Shown in pieces: positions 7,348 through 15,480 of a stretch of 31,745 bases of DNA (its first letter is position 1; the number at the start of each line of letters is the position of its first letter). The notes under the pieces are model-generated. The model had not been told where the DNA came from. It saw only the letters and a program-made list of their open reading frames with translations, and ran no database searches. Location of the stretch: positions 1-31,745 of the forward strand of contig JBARXY010000047.1 of NCBI GenBank assembly GCA_049647585.1, in the 5' to 3' direction. The stretch comes from JAGQSZ01 sp049647585 (GTDB taxonomy: Bacteria; Actinomycetota; Acidimicrobiia; Acidimicrobiales; Microtrichaceae). The position numbers were made by a program, and so were the translations under genes.

Positions 7348-8730
7348 GTGAACGAATTCGAAGCAATTGGCGTGCCCGCGGAAGTGGCGCGTTCGCTTCA
7401 CGAGCGAGGCATCACAGCCCCGTTCCCGATCCAGGCCGCGACAATTCCGGCGGCGCTCGCCGGCAAGGACGTCTGCGGCAAGGCCCCGACCGGTGCAGGC
7501 AAGACCCTCGCCTTCGGTATCCCCCTGATGCAGCGTGTCGGCCGTGCCTACCCCGGACGACCACGTGGACTGGTGCTAGCTCCGACCCGCGAGCTGGCCG
7601 CCCAGATATGTGACGAACTTCGTCAGCTCGCAGGACCTGACCAGACGGTCGAACCGTTCTACGGGGGTGTCGGCTTCGGCAAGCAGCTCCGCGCGTTGCG
7701 CGACGGTGTCGACGTCGCGGTCGCCTGTCCCGGTCGCCTGGCCGACCTGATCCAGCAGGGTCACCTGAAGCTCAAGGACGTCGACATGGTCGTCCTGGAC
7801 GAGGCAGACCGCATGGCTGACATGGGGTTCCTGCATGAGGTCAAGCGCTTGCTGGACGCCTGCGCGGACAAGCGCCAGACGCTGCTGTTCTCGGCGACCC
7901 TCGATGGTGACGTCGATGTCCTCATAAAGCGCTACATGAACAACCCGGTCAAACACGAAGAAGCTGGGGCCGAGCCCGACGGTGAGCCCGCCGAGCACTT
8001 CTTCTGGAGTGTCGAACGACCGGACCGCCTGGAAGTGACGGCAAAGGTGGTCGCCAGAACCGGCCCCACCATCGTGTTCTGTCGCACCAAGCGGGGTGCT
8101 GACCGGGTCGCCCGTCAGCTGTCCCAGCGTGGCGTGGCAGCAGTGGCGATCCACGGTGACCGCAGCCAGAACCAGCGCGAGCGGGCTTTGGCAGATTTCC
8201 GCGGTGGCAGGGCCAGGGCGATCGTTGCCACTGACGTTGCGGCGCGTGGTATCCACGTCGACGGAGTCGCCTGCGTAATTCACTTCGACCCTTCCGAGGA
8301 CCCCAAGGATTACGTGCATCGTTCCGGAAGGACCGGTCGCGCCGGAGCTGCGGGTTCGGTCATCAGCTTCGTCTCCAACGAGCAGCGCCGTGATCTGAAT
8401 CGTCAGCAACGCACTCTTGGCCGACAGATGAACCTGGTCGAGCCGGATGCCTCGGGACTTCCCGAGGGGGAACCCTTCAAGCCGGTCGCTCCGAGGTCTG
8501 AACCCCAGCCGAGCCGGTCCTCAAAGCCGGGCAATCGCTCCGGTCGAAATCAGCGCAACGGCAGCGCCGGTAAGCCGCGCAATCGTGCAGGTGGCAGCAA
8601 GACCGGGTCGAAGCCCGGCGGGAGGGCCGGTGCAGGGTCCGGAGGTGGACCCCGTCGAGACGGAGCACCTTCGGGAGGCTCGTCGCGGCGAAGCAGCGGC
8701 TCAGGAAAAAAGGTTCACCAAGCTAATTAG
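7348..8730 (+). CDS. DEAD-box ATP-dependent RNA helicase
   Basis: Unwinds or remodels RNA with ATP, typically in ribosome assembly, mRNA decay or cold adaptation. The 460-aa product has the core motifs in order: a Q-motif (GITAPFPIQAATIP), Walker A as APTGAGKT, PTRELAAQ, GG and CPGRL, VLDEADRMADMGF (DEAD), SAT, IVFCRTKRGADRV, VATDVAARGIH, and HRSGRTGRAG. After about residue 370 comes a low-complexity, Arg/Lys/Gly/Ser-rich tail, likely for RNA binding, as in RhlE/CsdA-like proteins. The start is GTG at 7348 with GGAG 5 nt upstream. The gene stands alone on plus, ending 17 bp before the MarR gene, which appears to have its own promoter. Exact subfamily (RhlE, DeaD) is uncertain. Confidence 0.93.
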   Translation: MNEFEAIGVPAEVARSLHERGITAPFPIQAATIPAALAGKDVCGKAPTGAGKTLAFGIPLMQRVGRAYPGRPRGLVLAPTRELAAQICDELRQLAGPDQTVEPFYGGVGFGKQLRALRDGVDVAVACPGRLADLIQQGHLKLKDVDMVVLDEADRMADMGFLHEVKRLLDACADKRQTLLFSATLDGDVDVLIKRYMNNPVKHEEAGAEPDGEPAEHFFWSVERPDRLEVTAKVVARTGPTIVFCRTKRGADRVARQLSQRGVAAVAIHGDRSQNQRERALADFRGGRARAIVATDVAARGIHVDGVACVIHFDPSEDPKDYVHRSGRTGRAGAAGSVISFVSNEQRRDLNRQQRTLGRQMNLVEPDASGLPEGEPFKPVAPRSEPQPSRSSKPGNRSGRNQRNGSAGKPRNRAGGSKTGSKPGGRAGAGSGGGPRRDGAPSGGSSRRSSGSGKKVHQAN

Positions 8731-8735
8731 GGGAG

Positions 8736-8741
8736 TAAACT
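8736..8741 (+). promoter_or_regulatory. Putative -10 box of the MarR-MFS-ABC operon (leaderless)
   Basis: TAAACT ends exactly 6 nt before GTG at 8748. GGGGAG (8730-8735) lies directly upstream and is too distant to be a normal ribosome site. The segment ACTATCTGG (8739-8747) recurs at 12576-12584 before the TetR gene. Confidence 0.45.
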
Positions 8742-8747
8742 ATCTGG

Positions 8748-9254
8748 GTGACCTCCCCCCGAACGCCTACCTCGACTACCCGTGAGGCGATGGACCCGGA
8801 CACGGACGGTGATCACGAGCGTGTAAGCGTCGAGGTTGCGGAGTTGGCTGCTCAGCTACGGCTGAGCAGCACTCGTCTGGCTCGACGCCTCCGCCAGGAG
8901 GCCGAGATTGGGCTCTCCCCGACGATGCTCTCTGCGCTCGCGGTGGTAGGAAAACGGGGTCCGCTCACGCTCGGGTCGCTCGCAGAGATCGAGGGCGTGG
9001 CACCGCCGACGGTGACCAAGGTCGTACAGCGACTCGCCTCCGCCGGCCTGGTTGATCGAATCACCGACTCCGAGGACCGACGAGTTCGGTATGTCGAATG
9101 CACCGATCTTGGGCACGAACTTCTTGCCACTTCGCGTGAACGTAAGAACGCTTGGTTGGCCGGAAAGCTGGGGGCGATCAGCGGGGGTGACCGTGAGACG
9201 ATCGCCGCTGCACTCGAGATCCTCGAACAGTTGACGATCGTGAGCGCCAAATGA
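8748..9254 (+). CDS. MarR-family transcriptional regulator
   Basis: A 168-aa winged-helix regulator. Helices and wing are visible: LSPTMLSALAVVGKRGPLTLGSLAEIEGVAPPTVTKVVQRLASAGLVDRITDSEDRRVRYVECTDLG, where the DRR of the wing is typical of MarR. These proteins usually repress adjacent efflux genes and release DNA when a small phenolic or drug-like ligand binds. Its ATGA overlap with the MFS transporter gene supports this role. GTG at 8748 is chosen because of the upstream TAAACT box; ATG at 8790 (MDPDTDGDHERVS) is a reasonable shorter alternative. The ligand is unknown. Confidence 0.88.
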   Translation: MTSPRTPTSTTREAMDPDTDGDHERVSVEVAELAAQLRLSSTRLARRLRQEAEIGLSPTMLSALAVVGKRGPLTLGSLAEIEGVAPPTVTKVVQRLASAGLVDRITDSEDRRVRYVECTDLGHELLATSRERKNAWLAGKLGAISGGDRETIAAALEILEQLTIVSAK

Positions 9255-10633
9255 CACGGGCCCGGCTAGCAGCGGGCGAAACCTTCGCTTCTCTGAAGTT
9301 CCGCAACTTCCGGCTGTTCTTCATCGGCCAGACGATCTCCCAGGTCGGTAACTGGCTGACCCTGATCGCCCAGACACTGTTGGTCCTGAAGCTGACCGAT
9401 AGCGGAACCGCACTTGGGTTTCTTGCCGCGGCACAGTTCGCTCCGATCCTGGTGCTGGGTGCTTGGGCGGGCGTGATCGCCGATCGGTCGGACAAGCGGA
9501 AACTGCTGATCACAACCCAGGCGCTGGCGATGTTGCAGAGCTTTGCCTTGGCGTTCATTGCGTTCTCCGACAACCCGCCTGTCGTAGGAATCTTCGTCAT
9601 CGCCTTCTTCGGCGGTCTAGTCACCGCCTTCGACAATCCGTCTCGACGGTCCTTCGTGGTCGAGATGGTTCCGATCGAGAAGGTCAACAACGCGGTCAGC
9701 CTGAACAGCGCTCTGATGACGGGTTCCAGGGTGGTCGGTCCTGCGGTCGCCGGCCTGTTGGTCGCGACTGTGGGATTCGGCTGGACGTTCATCTTCGACG
9801 CCGTTTCATATGTTGCAGTCATCGGCGGACTGGTCATGATGCGACCCTCCGAGCTTCGACCCGCCCCACAACTCGCCAAGGCCAAGGGGCAGATCCGCGA
9901 AGGCCTGCGGTATGCCCGCAGCGTCCCGGAGCTATGGGTCCCGCTGGTGATGATGGTCCTGGTCGGAACGTTCGCGTTCAACTTCTCGGTCGTATTCCCG
10001 GTGTTCGTCACCAAGAGCCTCGGAGGATCGGACGCGACGTTCACCCTGCTCTTCTCGTGGCTCAGCTTCGGGTCACTGATAGGCGCTCTTGCAGTGGCGC
10101 GGCGCTCGACATCGTCGGTCAGGCTGGTGGCACTGGCAGCGCTGGCGTTCGGAGTGACGATGGTGATGATGGCGGGGGCGCCCATCGAGGCATTGGCTTT
10201 CGTCGTTGCACCACTTCTGGGCGCGGCGAGCATCGCCTTCATGACGTCATCCACCGCCATCGTGCAGACGGCGTCCGATCCGTCAATGCGGGGCCGGGTC
10301 CTGGCTCTGCAGTCGATGGTGTTTCTGGGTTCCACGCCTATCGGCGGTCCGATAGTCGGATTCATAACCGAACACTTTGGGTCCCGCTACGCGCTTTTGG
10401 TCGGCGCCACCGCCTGTGTGGCGGCGGGGGCCTGGGGTTTGCGGCTCAGTCACAAACGAGGTTTGTCTAACCACGTCGGCTCCTCCGAGGAGCGGATCGC
10501 GGCTGAATTGGCGCAGCGGGAGACCGGGTCGGATGCTGACGCGTCGAATGCTGAAGCCTCACCGATTTCGATTCCTTCCAAAGACGCTGCCCGGGTTGCG
10601 GAATCACCCACCGTTCTCGGTGGTTTGACGTAG
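9251..10633 (+). CDS. MFS transporter, drug/siderophore exporter type
   Basis: A 460-aa major facilitator with about 12 membrane spans, of the EntS-like/MFS_3 group: FRNFRLFFIGQTISQVGNWLTLIAQTLLVLKLTDSGTALG at the N-terminus, and the A-like loop GVIADRSDKRKLL between TM2 and TM3. The signature NSALMTGSRVVGPAVAGLL and the second-half SDPSMRGRVLAL fit this exporter group. The C-terminal ~70 residues are soluble and variable. Its ATG overlaps the MarR stop by 4 bp, so the two are translationally coupled, and the ABC exporter follows 18 bp later. It probably extrudes a small hydrophobic compound by proton antiport; the substrate cannot be read from sequence. Confidence 0.9.
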   Translation: MTRARLAAGETFASLKFRNFRLFFIGQTISQVGNWLTLIAQTLLVLKLTDSGTALGFLAAAQFAPILVLGAWAGVIADRSDKRKLLITTQALAMLQSFALAFIAFSDNPPVVGIFVIAFFGGLVTAFDNPSRRSFVVEMVPIEKVNNAVSLNSALMTGSRVVGPAVAGLLVATVGFGWTFIFDAVSYVAVIGGLVMMRPSELRPAPQLAKAKGQIREGLRYARSVPELWVPLVMMVLVGTFAFNFSVVFPVFVTKSLGGSDATFTLLFSWLSFGSLIGALAVARRSTSSVRLVALAALAFGVTMVMMAGAPIEALAFVVAPLLGAASIAFMTSSTAIVQTASDPSMRGRVLALQSMVFLGSTPIGGPIVGFITEHFGSRYALLVGATACVAAGAWGLRLSHKRGLSNHVGSSEERIAAELAQRETGSDADASNAEASPISIPSKDAARVAESPTVLGGLT

Positions 10634-10651
10634 GAACTCTGGAGAAGACTC

Positions 10652-12559
10652 ATGGGAATGCCAATGGGCCCCGGTCACTATCGCCAAGTCGGTTCCCTGT
10701 CCAAGGACCGATCAGTGACCCGTCATCAACTTGCCCCCGGGACAATTCGTCGCATCGTTGGCTTCGCCAAACCGTATCGGCGGTGGATAAGCCTGTTCAT
10801 CGGGCTGATCCTGTTGGACGCTGCGCTCGGAGCGCTGACGCCACTCATCTATCGCCAGATAATCGATGTGGGAATCGCCGAGAAGAACTCGGGCCTGGTC
10901 GTGGAACTGGCCCTCGGTCTGGCCGTGCTGACGATTATCGGAGCGGCCAACTCTCTGCTGCAGCGTTGGTATTCAGCCCGAATCGGTGAGGGCCTGATCT
11001 TCGACCTCCGAACCGAGGTGTTCGACCACGTCCAGCGCCAGCCCGTCGCCTTCTTCACCCGGACCCAGACCGGTTCACTGGTGACCCGGCTGAACAGCGA
11101 TGTCATCGGTGCCCAGCAGGCGTTCACCTCAACCTTGTCGAACGTCATCGGCAACGTAGCCACGCTGGTGGCCACTCTGGTTGCGATGCTCGTCCTCTCC
11201 TGGCAGATAACGATTCTCGCACTGATTCTCCTGCCCCTCTTTTGGATTCCGGCACGGATACTCGGTCCGAAACTCTCTGCCATCACCAGGGAGCGATACC
11301 AGGTCGACGCCGCCATGGGTCAGATGATGACCGAGCGGTTCAACGTCTCGGGTGCGCTGCTCGTCAAGCTCTTCGGGCGACCGGACGATGAGTCCAGAAC
11401 CTTTTCCCAGCGAGCAGGCCGGGTTCGCGACATCGGAGTTACGACTTCGATGTACGGCCGGATCGTCATGACCGCGCTGACCCTGGTCGCTGGACTCGCC
11501 ACTGCACTGGTCTACGGGCTGGGCGGCGTATTCGTCGTGAACGGAACGCTCGCGTTGGGGACCTTGGTTGCACTCACCGCCTACCTGAACCGCCTTTATG
11601 GGCCGCTTACCTCGCTATCGAACGTTCAGGTCGACGTAATGACGACGCTCGTCAGCTTCGAGAGGGTTTTCGAGGTTCTCGACCTGACACCGGGAATCGT
11701 CGAACGACCGGGAGCCCAGGCGTTGCCCGAGGGCCCGACATCGGTCGAGTTCAAGCAGGTCGGCTTCCGCTATCCGGCGGCATCAGAGGTGTCGCTTGCC
11801 TCCCTCGAGTCCGTCGATGCGGGCCGGTTGAGCACGACGCCGGGTGAGATGCTGCTCCACGACGTCGACTTCCGGATCGAACCCGGTCAGATGGTTGCCC
11901 TCGTCGGTCCGTCCGGTGCCGGCAAGACCACGGTCGCCAGTCTGTTGCCGCGCCTCTACGACGTGACAACCGGGTCGGTAGCGCTGGCGGGCGTCGACGT
12001 CCGCGATGCCACCCTGTCATCGGTGCGCGAGCGGGTGGGTGTCGTCTCCCAGGAGGCACACTTGTTCCACGACACACTTCGTTCGAACCTGCTCTTCGCC
12101 AAGGCCGACGCAACCGAAGATGAACTGGTCGAGGCGCTCAAGGCCGCGCAGATCTGGAAGCTGGTGGCCGAACTCCCCGATGGTCTGGACACTGTCGTGG
12201 GGGACCGCGGACACAGGCTTTCGGGGGGCGAGAAGCAACGTCTCGCAATTGCCCGACTGCTGCTGAAGGACCCGTCGGTGGTGGTGCTCGACGAGGCGAC
12301 CGCCCACCTTGACTCCGAGTCCGAGGTAGCCGTCCAGAGGGCCCTTGCCCACGCAATGATCGGTCGTACCTCGCTCGTCATTGCGCACCGGCTGGCTACC
12401 GTCCGCGACGCAGATCTGATCGTGGTGCTGGACGCAGGTCGAGTCGTCCAACGCGGCACCCACGACGAGCTACTGGCAACAGGTGGGCTCTACGCCGACT
12501 TGGTCAGGACCCAGATGTTGGGTCCAGATTCGCATCGCGAGCCCGTCGAGGTCACCTGA
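10652..12559 (+). CDS. ABC exporter half-transporter (fused membrane and ATPase domains)
   Basis: A 635-aa type IV ABC exporter half-transporter that should work as a dimer to expel a lipid, drug or peptide. A six-span membrane domain occupies about residues 35-340. The ATPase follows with Walker A GPSGAGKT (419-426), Q-loop VSQEAHLF, signature LSGGEKQR (from 523), Walker B VVVLDEAT and the H-loop IAHRLATVRDAD. The signature and catalytic glutamate are intact. ATG at 10652 has CTGGAGAAG upstream. It is the third gene of the MarR-MFS-ABC run and ends 29 bp before the TetR gene of the P450 operon. An insertion of about 30 residues (ASEVSLASLESVDAGRLSTTPGEM) precedes Walker A; it is unusual but in frame. 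Confidence 0.92.
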   Translation: MGMPMGPGHYRQVGSLSKDRSVTRHQLAPGTIRRIVGFAKPYRRWISLFIGLILLDAALGALTPLIYRQIIDVGIAEKNSGLVVELALGLAVLTIIGAANSLLQRWYSARIGEGLIFDLRTEVFDHVQRQPVAFFTRTQTGSLVTRLNSDVIGAQQAFTSTLSNVIGNVATLVATLVAMLVLSWQITILALILLPLFWIPARILGPKLSAITRERYQVDAAMGQMMTERFNVSGALLVKLFGRPDDESRTFSQRAGRVRDIGVTTSMYGRIVMTALTLVAGLATALVYGLGGVFVVNGTLALGTLVALTAYLNRLYGPLTSLSNVQVDVMTTLVSFERVFEVLDLTPGIVERPGAQALPEGPTSVEFKQVGFRYPAASEVSLASLESVDAGRLSTTPGEMLLHDVDFRIEPGQMVALVGPSGAGKTTVASLLPRLYDVTTGSVALAGVDVRDATLSSVRERVGVVSQEAHLFHDTLRSNLLFAKADATEDELVEALKAAQIWKLVAELPDGLDTVVGDRGHRLSGGEKQRLAIARLLLKDPSVVVLDEATAHLDSESEVAVQRALAHAMIGRTSLVIAHRLATVRDADLIVVLDAGRVVQRGTHDELLATGGLYADLVRTQMLGPDSHREPVEVT

Positions 12560-12574
12560 GCAGACCCGATGGGC

Positions 12575-12607
12575 TACTATCTGGACAGGTGTCCAGTTCA
12601 GTGTCCA
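12575..12607 (+). promoter_or_regulatory. Promoter and TetR-type operator at the start of the CYP51 operon
   Basis: TACTAT (12575-12580) resembles a -10 box 8 nt before GTG 12589. Immediately after it lies a 16-bp inverted repeat, CTGGAC-AGGT-GTCCAG (12581-12596), and a third half-site TGTCCA at 12602-12607. The arrangement over the transcription and translation start, next to a TetR gene, is what autoregulation would look like. Binding by this TetR is inference. Confidence 0.6.
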
Positions 12608-13422
12608 TTTCAGATGGATTTCCTGGGGACGGGGGAGTGGGCTCGGGGGAGCCGCACACCGGGCCCGTGGTTGAGGCAACTCGACGCGCCCTGTCATCCC
12701 GCCAGTTGGCAACGGTCGAGAAGTTGCTGGATGCCACCGTCGATGAGCTTCGACAGGTGGGTTTTGACGGATTGACGGTGCGCAACGTGGCGAGCCGCGC
12801 TGGCGTGGCAGCCGCGACCGCGTACAACTACTTCTCCTCTCGGGAGCACTTGGTGACCGAGGTGTTCTGGCGACGCCTGGTCGCCATGGGAGACACCTCG
12901 TTCGATGACGGCAACGCCCCCAGGACGACCGCCGCGGAACCGGTGACCGGTCAGGTGGCGGATCAAGTGGCGGATCAAATGGCAGATCGGGTGGCGGCGA
13001 CCATGGCCGATATTGCAATGCTCGTGGCCGATGAGCCGGAGTTGGCGGCGGCGTGCACGGTAGCGATGCTCTCGGCCGAGTCCGACGTCAAACTGCTGCG
13101 CGACCGGATCGGGTTGGAGACGCGTCGACGGATCCTGGCCGCACTTGGCGATGAAGGCGACCCGGCGGTCCTCGGAACTCTGGAGTTCACTCTTTCGGGA
13201 GCGATGCTGCAGGCCGGGATGGGACACCTGCCATACGAAGACCTGGCTGGACGATTGGGGTCTGCGGCCCGCCTCGTCGCCAGCGCACGGCCCGTGGGAT
13301 CTGTCGCGCAGCATCCTGGGAGTTCCGCGGACGCGGCGAATCCTGCGAGCCCCGCGGACGCGGCGAATCCGGCCACGGGCTCTGCCGACGACGACCAACA
13401 GCACCATTCCGAGGGGAAATGA
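12589..13422 (+). CDS. TetR-family regulator heading the CYP51 operon
   Basis: A 277-aa TetR-like regulator. The helix-turn-helix is at about 40-85: ATVEKLLDATVDELRQVGFDGLTVRNVASRAGVAAATAYNYFSSREHLVTEVFW. The C-terminal ligand domain follows. Most TetR proteins are 190-220 aa; the extra length is an unconserved ~30-residue N-terminus and a repeat-rich tail (SADAANPASPADAANPATGSADDD). The true start may therefore be downstream, for example GTG 12667. It is one nucleotide from the P450 at 13424, so it is the first gene of the operon and probably represses it through the palindrome at 12581-12596. By position it corresponds to Rv0767c of M. tuberculosis (from memory). Confidence 0.88.
   Translation: MSSSVSISDGFPGDGGVGSGEPHTGPVVEATRRALSSRQLATVEKLLDATVDELRQVGFDGLTVRNVASRAGVAAATAYNYFSSREHLVTEVFWRRLVAMGDTSFDDGNAPRTTAAEPVTGQVADQVADQMADRVAATMADIAMLVADEPELAAACTVAMLSAESDVKLLRDRIGLETRRRILAALGDEGDPAVLGTLEFTLSGAMLQAGMGHLPYEDLAGRLGSAARLVASARPVGSVAQHPGSSADAANPASPADAANPATGSADDDQQHHSEGK
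12952..12999 (+). repeat. Four 12-bp coding repeats inside the TetR gene
   Basis: Units CAGGTGGCGGAT, CAAGTGGCGGAT, CAAATGGCAGAT and CGGGTGGCGGCG run head to tail and encode QVAD-QVAD-QMAD-RVAA. They lie between the DNA-binding and ligand domains and would lengthen a helix or linker. Confidence 0.85.
13325..13370 (+). repeat. 27-bp-period coding duplication in the TetR tail
   Basis: CCGCGGACGCGGCGAATCC occurs exactly at 13325-13343 and 13352-13370, 27 bp apart and in frame, giving two copies of an ADAANPA-type peptide near the C-terminus. Confidence 0.88.
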
Positions 13423-13423
13423 G

Positions 13424-14671
13424 ATGACCATGGCCATCGACGAGGAAATCGTCTTCGACCCGTATTCATATGACTTCCACGAGGACCCGTACCCGACGTA
13501 CCTGAGACTGCGCGAGGAAGCACCTCTCTATCGAAACTCCGAACGGGACTTCTGGGCGCTGTCGCGTCATCAGGACGTGCTCGATGGCTTTCGTGACAGC
13601 GAACGGTTCTCCTCAGCCAACGGCGTCTCGTTGGACCCAGCGGCATCGGGGCCCCACGCGCACAAGACGATGTCGTTTCTGGGGATGGATCCGCCGATGC
13701 ATGGACGCATGAGAGGACTCGTGTCCAAGGGGTTCACCCCGCGTCGGGTTGCCGCCCAGGAGGAACGCATCCGCCAGATTGCCCGCAGCTACATCGCGGC
13801 CTTCGAGGGCAGGGACTCGATCGATCTGATCGCAGACTTCGCTGGTCGACTTCCCATGGACGTGATCTCGGAGCTGATGGGAGTGCCGGTCGAAGATCGA
13901 CAGGAACTGCGGCGACTGTCCGATCTGTTGGTACACCGTGATGACGGCGTCTACGACGTCCCTCCCGAAGGCATGGCCGCGGCGCTCGACCTGGTCGTCT
14001 ACTACACCGATATGGTCGCCCAGCGCAGGGCGAGGAGGACCGACGATCTGACCTCCGCGCTCGTGGACGCCGAGATCGACGGCGACCGGCTCAGCGACGA
14101 GGAGATCATTTCGTTCCTCTTCCTGATGGTCGTCGCCGGCAACGAGACCACCACCAAGCTGCTCGGTAACGCCTGGTACTGGGGATGGAAGAACCCCGAC
14201 CAACTCGCCAAGCCGTTCAACGATTCGGCGATGATCGTGCCATGGATCGAAGAGACCTTGCGCTACGACACCTCGTCGCAGATCCTGGCGCGCACAACGA
14301 CCGTGGATATCGCAATGCACGGCCGGACCATTCCCGCAGGTGAGCGCGTTGTCTTGCTACCCGGTTCGGCCAACCGGGATCGCCGGGTGTTCAACGACCC
14401 CGACGTTTACGACCTGGACCGGCCGGTCAGGCAACACGAACTGGCGAGCTTCGGGTTCGGTCGGCACTTCTGCCTAGGAGCCTCGCTGGCTCGCCTCGAA
14501 GCCAGAGTCGCACTCGAGGAGCTCCTCAAGGCGATCGAGTCCTACGACATCGACGAGTCGGCTGCTACCCGTGTGCACTCGGTCAACGTCCGAGGCTTTG
14601 CATCATTGCCATGCTCGGTAGTCATCAAGCCCGACTATTCACCGGACACCAACGCACGGAGTGACGCCTGA
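13424..14671 (+). CDS. Cytochrome P450 (CYP123-like)
   Basis: A 415-aa soluble bacterial P450 mono-oxygenase that needs ferredoxin for electrons. The I-helix oxygen-binding motif is AGNETTT (238-244), the K-helix ExxR is E277-T-L-R280, and the haem-binding loop is FGFGRHFCLG with Cys350 as thiolate ligand. The N-terminus DPYSYDFHEDPYPTYLRLREEAPLYRN, and MDPPMHGRMRGLVSKGFTPRR, look like mycobacterial CYP123 as I remember it. ATG at 13424 is preceded by GAGGGG 7 nt upstream and is 1 nt after the TetR stop. The SDR start overlaps its stop as TGATG. Substrate unknown; partner in the pathway of the adjacent CYP51. Confidence 0.94.
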   Translation: MTMAIDEEIVFDPYSYDFHEDPYPTYLRLREEAPLYRNSERDFWALSRHQDVLDGFRDSERFSSANGVSLDPAASGPHAHKTMSFLGMDPPMHGRMRGLVSKGFTPRRVAAQEERIRQIARSYIAAFEGRDSIDLIADFAGRLPMDVISELMGVPVEDRQELRRLSDLLVHRDDGVYDVPPEGMAAALDLVVYYTDMVAQRRARRTDDLTSALVDAEIDGDRLSDEEIISFLFLMVVAGNETTTKLLGNAWYWGWKNPDQLAKPFNDSAMIVPWIEETLRYDTSSQILARTTTVDIAMHGRTIPAGERVVLLPGSANRDRRVFNDPDVYDLDRPVRQHELASFGFGRHFCLGASLARLEARVALEELLKAIESYDIDESAATRVHSVNVRGFASLPCSVVIKPDYSPDTNARSDA

Positions 14672-15480
14672 TGCCCCGTTTCGCCCCACACCCAACCAGA
14701 CGTCCGGCAATGGTCACCGGTGCTTCCTCGGGTATCGGCCGCCATAGCGCCTTGACCCTGGCAGCGGCCGGCCACCCCGTGGTGCTCGGAGCCCGACGTG
14801 TCGACCGCTGCGAAGAGGTGGCTGCTGCCATCCGGGACAAGGGTGGCGAAGCCATCGCAGTTCCACTCGATCTGCTCGACGCCGACTCGATCGATGCCTT
14901 CGCGTCCGCCGCCGAAGCCGAGTTCGGTGAGATCGAAGTGCTGGTATCCAACGCCGGCGATGTGCAGCCGATTACGACGATCGGCGCCGAACCGTCGGAG
15001 TTCGCCCGCCAGCTAGGGGTGAACCTGCTCGGAGCCCAGGCGCTGGTCCACAGAGTGGTGCCTGAAATGCTGGAGCGTCGCCGCGGAGACGTCGTCTTCG
15101 TCACCTCCGAGGTGGCGCTCAACCCCCGTACACACATGGCTGGATACGTCGCTTCCAAGGCCGGGCTCGAGAACCTGGCGATGGCAATGGCCATGGAGTG
15201 CGAGGGCACTGGAGTGCGTGTCGGGATTGTGCGCCCTGGACCCTCGAACACCGAACAGGGCACGACCTGGTCCGAAGACGCGGTCAACGAGGTCGTCGCG
15301 TCGTGGCAGCACTGGGGTCTGCTGCGACACAGCGGTTCGCTGCTGCCGTCGAGCCTTGCCGAGGCGGTGCTGGCGATGATTTCGGCGCCGAAGGGGACGC
15401 GCTGGGCTGTGCTCGAGGTTCAGCCAGAGGCGCCGGTGGTGGAGACACAGGACGGAACAGATCAAGGGGGACAGCTATGA
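14671..15480 (+). CDS. Short-chain dehydrogenase/reductase (Rv0765c-like position)
   Basis: A 269-aa classical SDR that would oxidise an alcohol or reduce a ketone with NAD(P). The nucleotide motif TGASSGIG is near residue 14, followed by NAG, a catalytic Ser in VTSEVAL, and YxxxK at Tyr159/Lys163 (GYVASKAGLEN). Arg-rich GARRVDR after the second strand could favour NADP, though this is weak. Its ATG shares one base with the preceding P450 stop (TGATG), and its own stop overlaps the CYP51 ATG (ATGA), so it is translationally coupled on both sides. It lies between two P450 genes, which suggests it processes a hydroxylated intermediate. Confidence 0.92.
   Translation: MPRFAPHPTRRPAMVTGASSGIGRHSALTLAAAGHPVVLGARRVDRCEEVAAAIRDKGGEAIAVPLDLLDADSIDAFASAAEAEFGEIEVLVSNAGDVQPITTIGAEPSEFARQLGVNLLGAQALVHRVVPEMLERRRGDVVFVTSEVALNPRTHMAGYVASKAGLENLAMAMAMECEGTGVRVGIVRPGPSNTEQGTTWSEDAVNEVVASWQHWGLLRHSGSLLPSSLAEAVLAMISAPKGTRWAVLEVQPEAPVVETQDGTDQGGQL

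Noticed and set aside
9178..10365. Long open frame (395 codons) opposite the MFS gene
   Set aside because: Antisense shadow; composition is Arg/Ser/Thr-rich and the opposite strand encodes a clear transporter.
12944..12953. TGACCGGTCA, identical to the core of the fatty-acid operator
   Set aside because: It is inside the TetR coding sequence at the edge of its 12-bp repeat and not in a promoter; likely chance in GC-rich coding DNA.
15198..15476. N-terminal extension of CYP51 from an upstream start
   Set aside because: The extension lies inside the preceding SDR gene in another frame; the ATGA overlap at 15477 is the normal junction in this operon.
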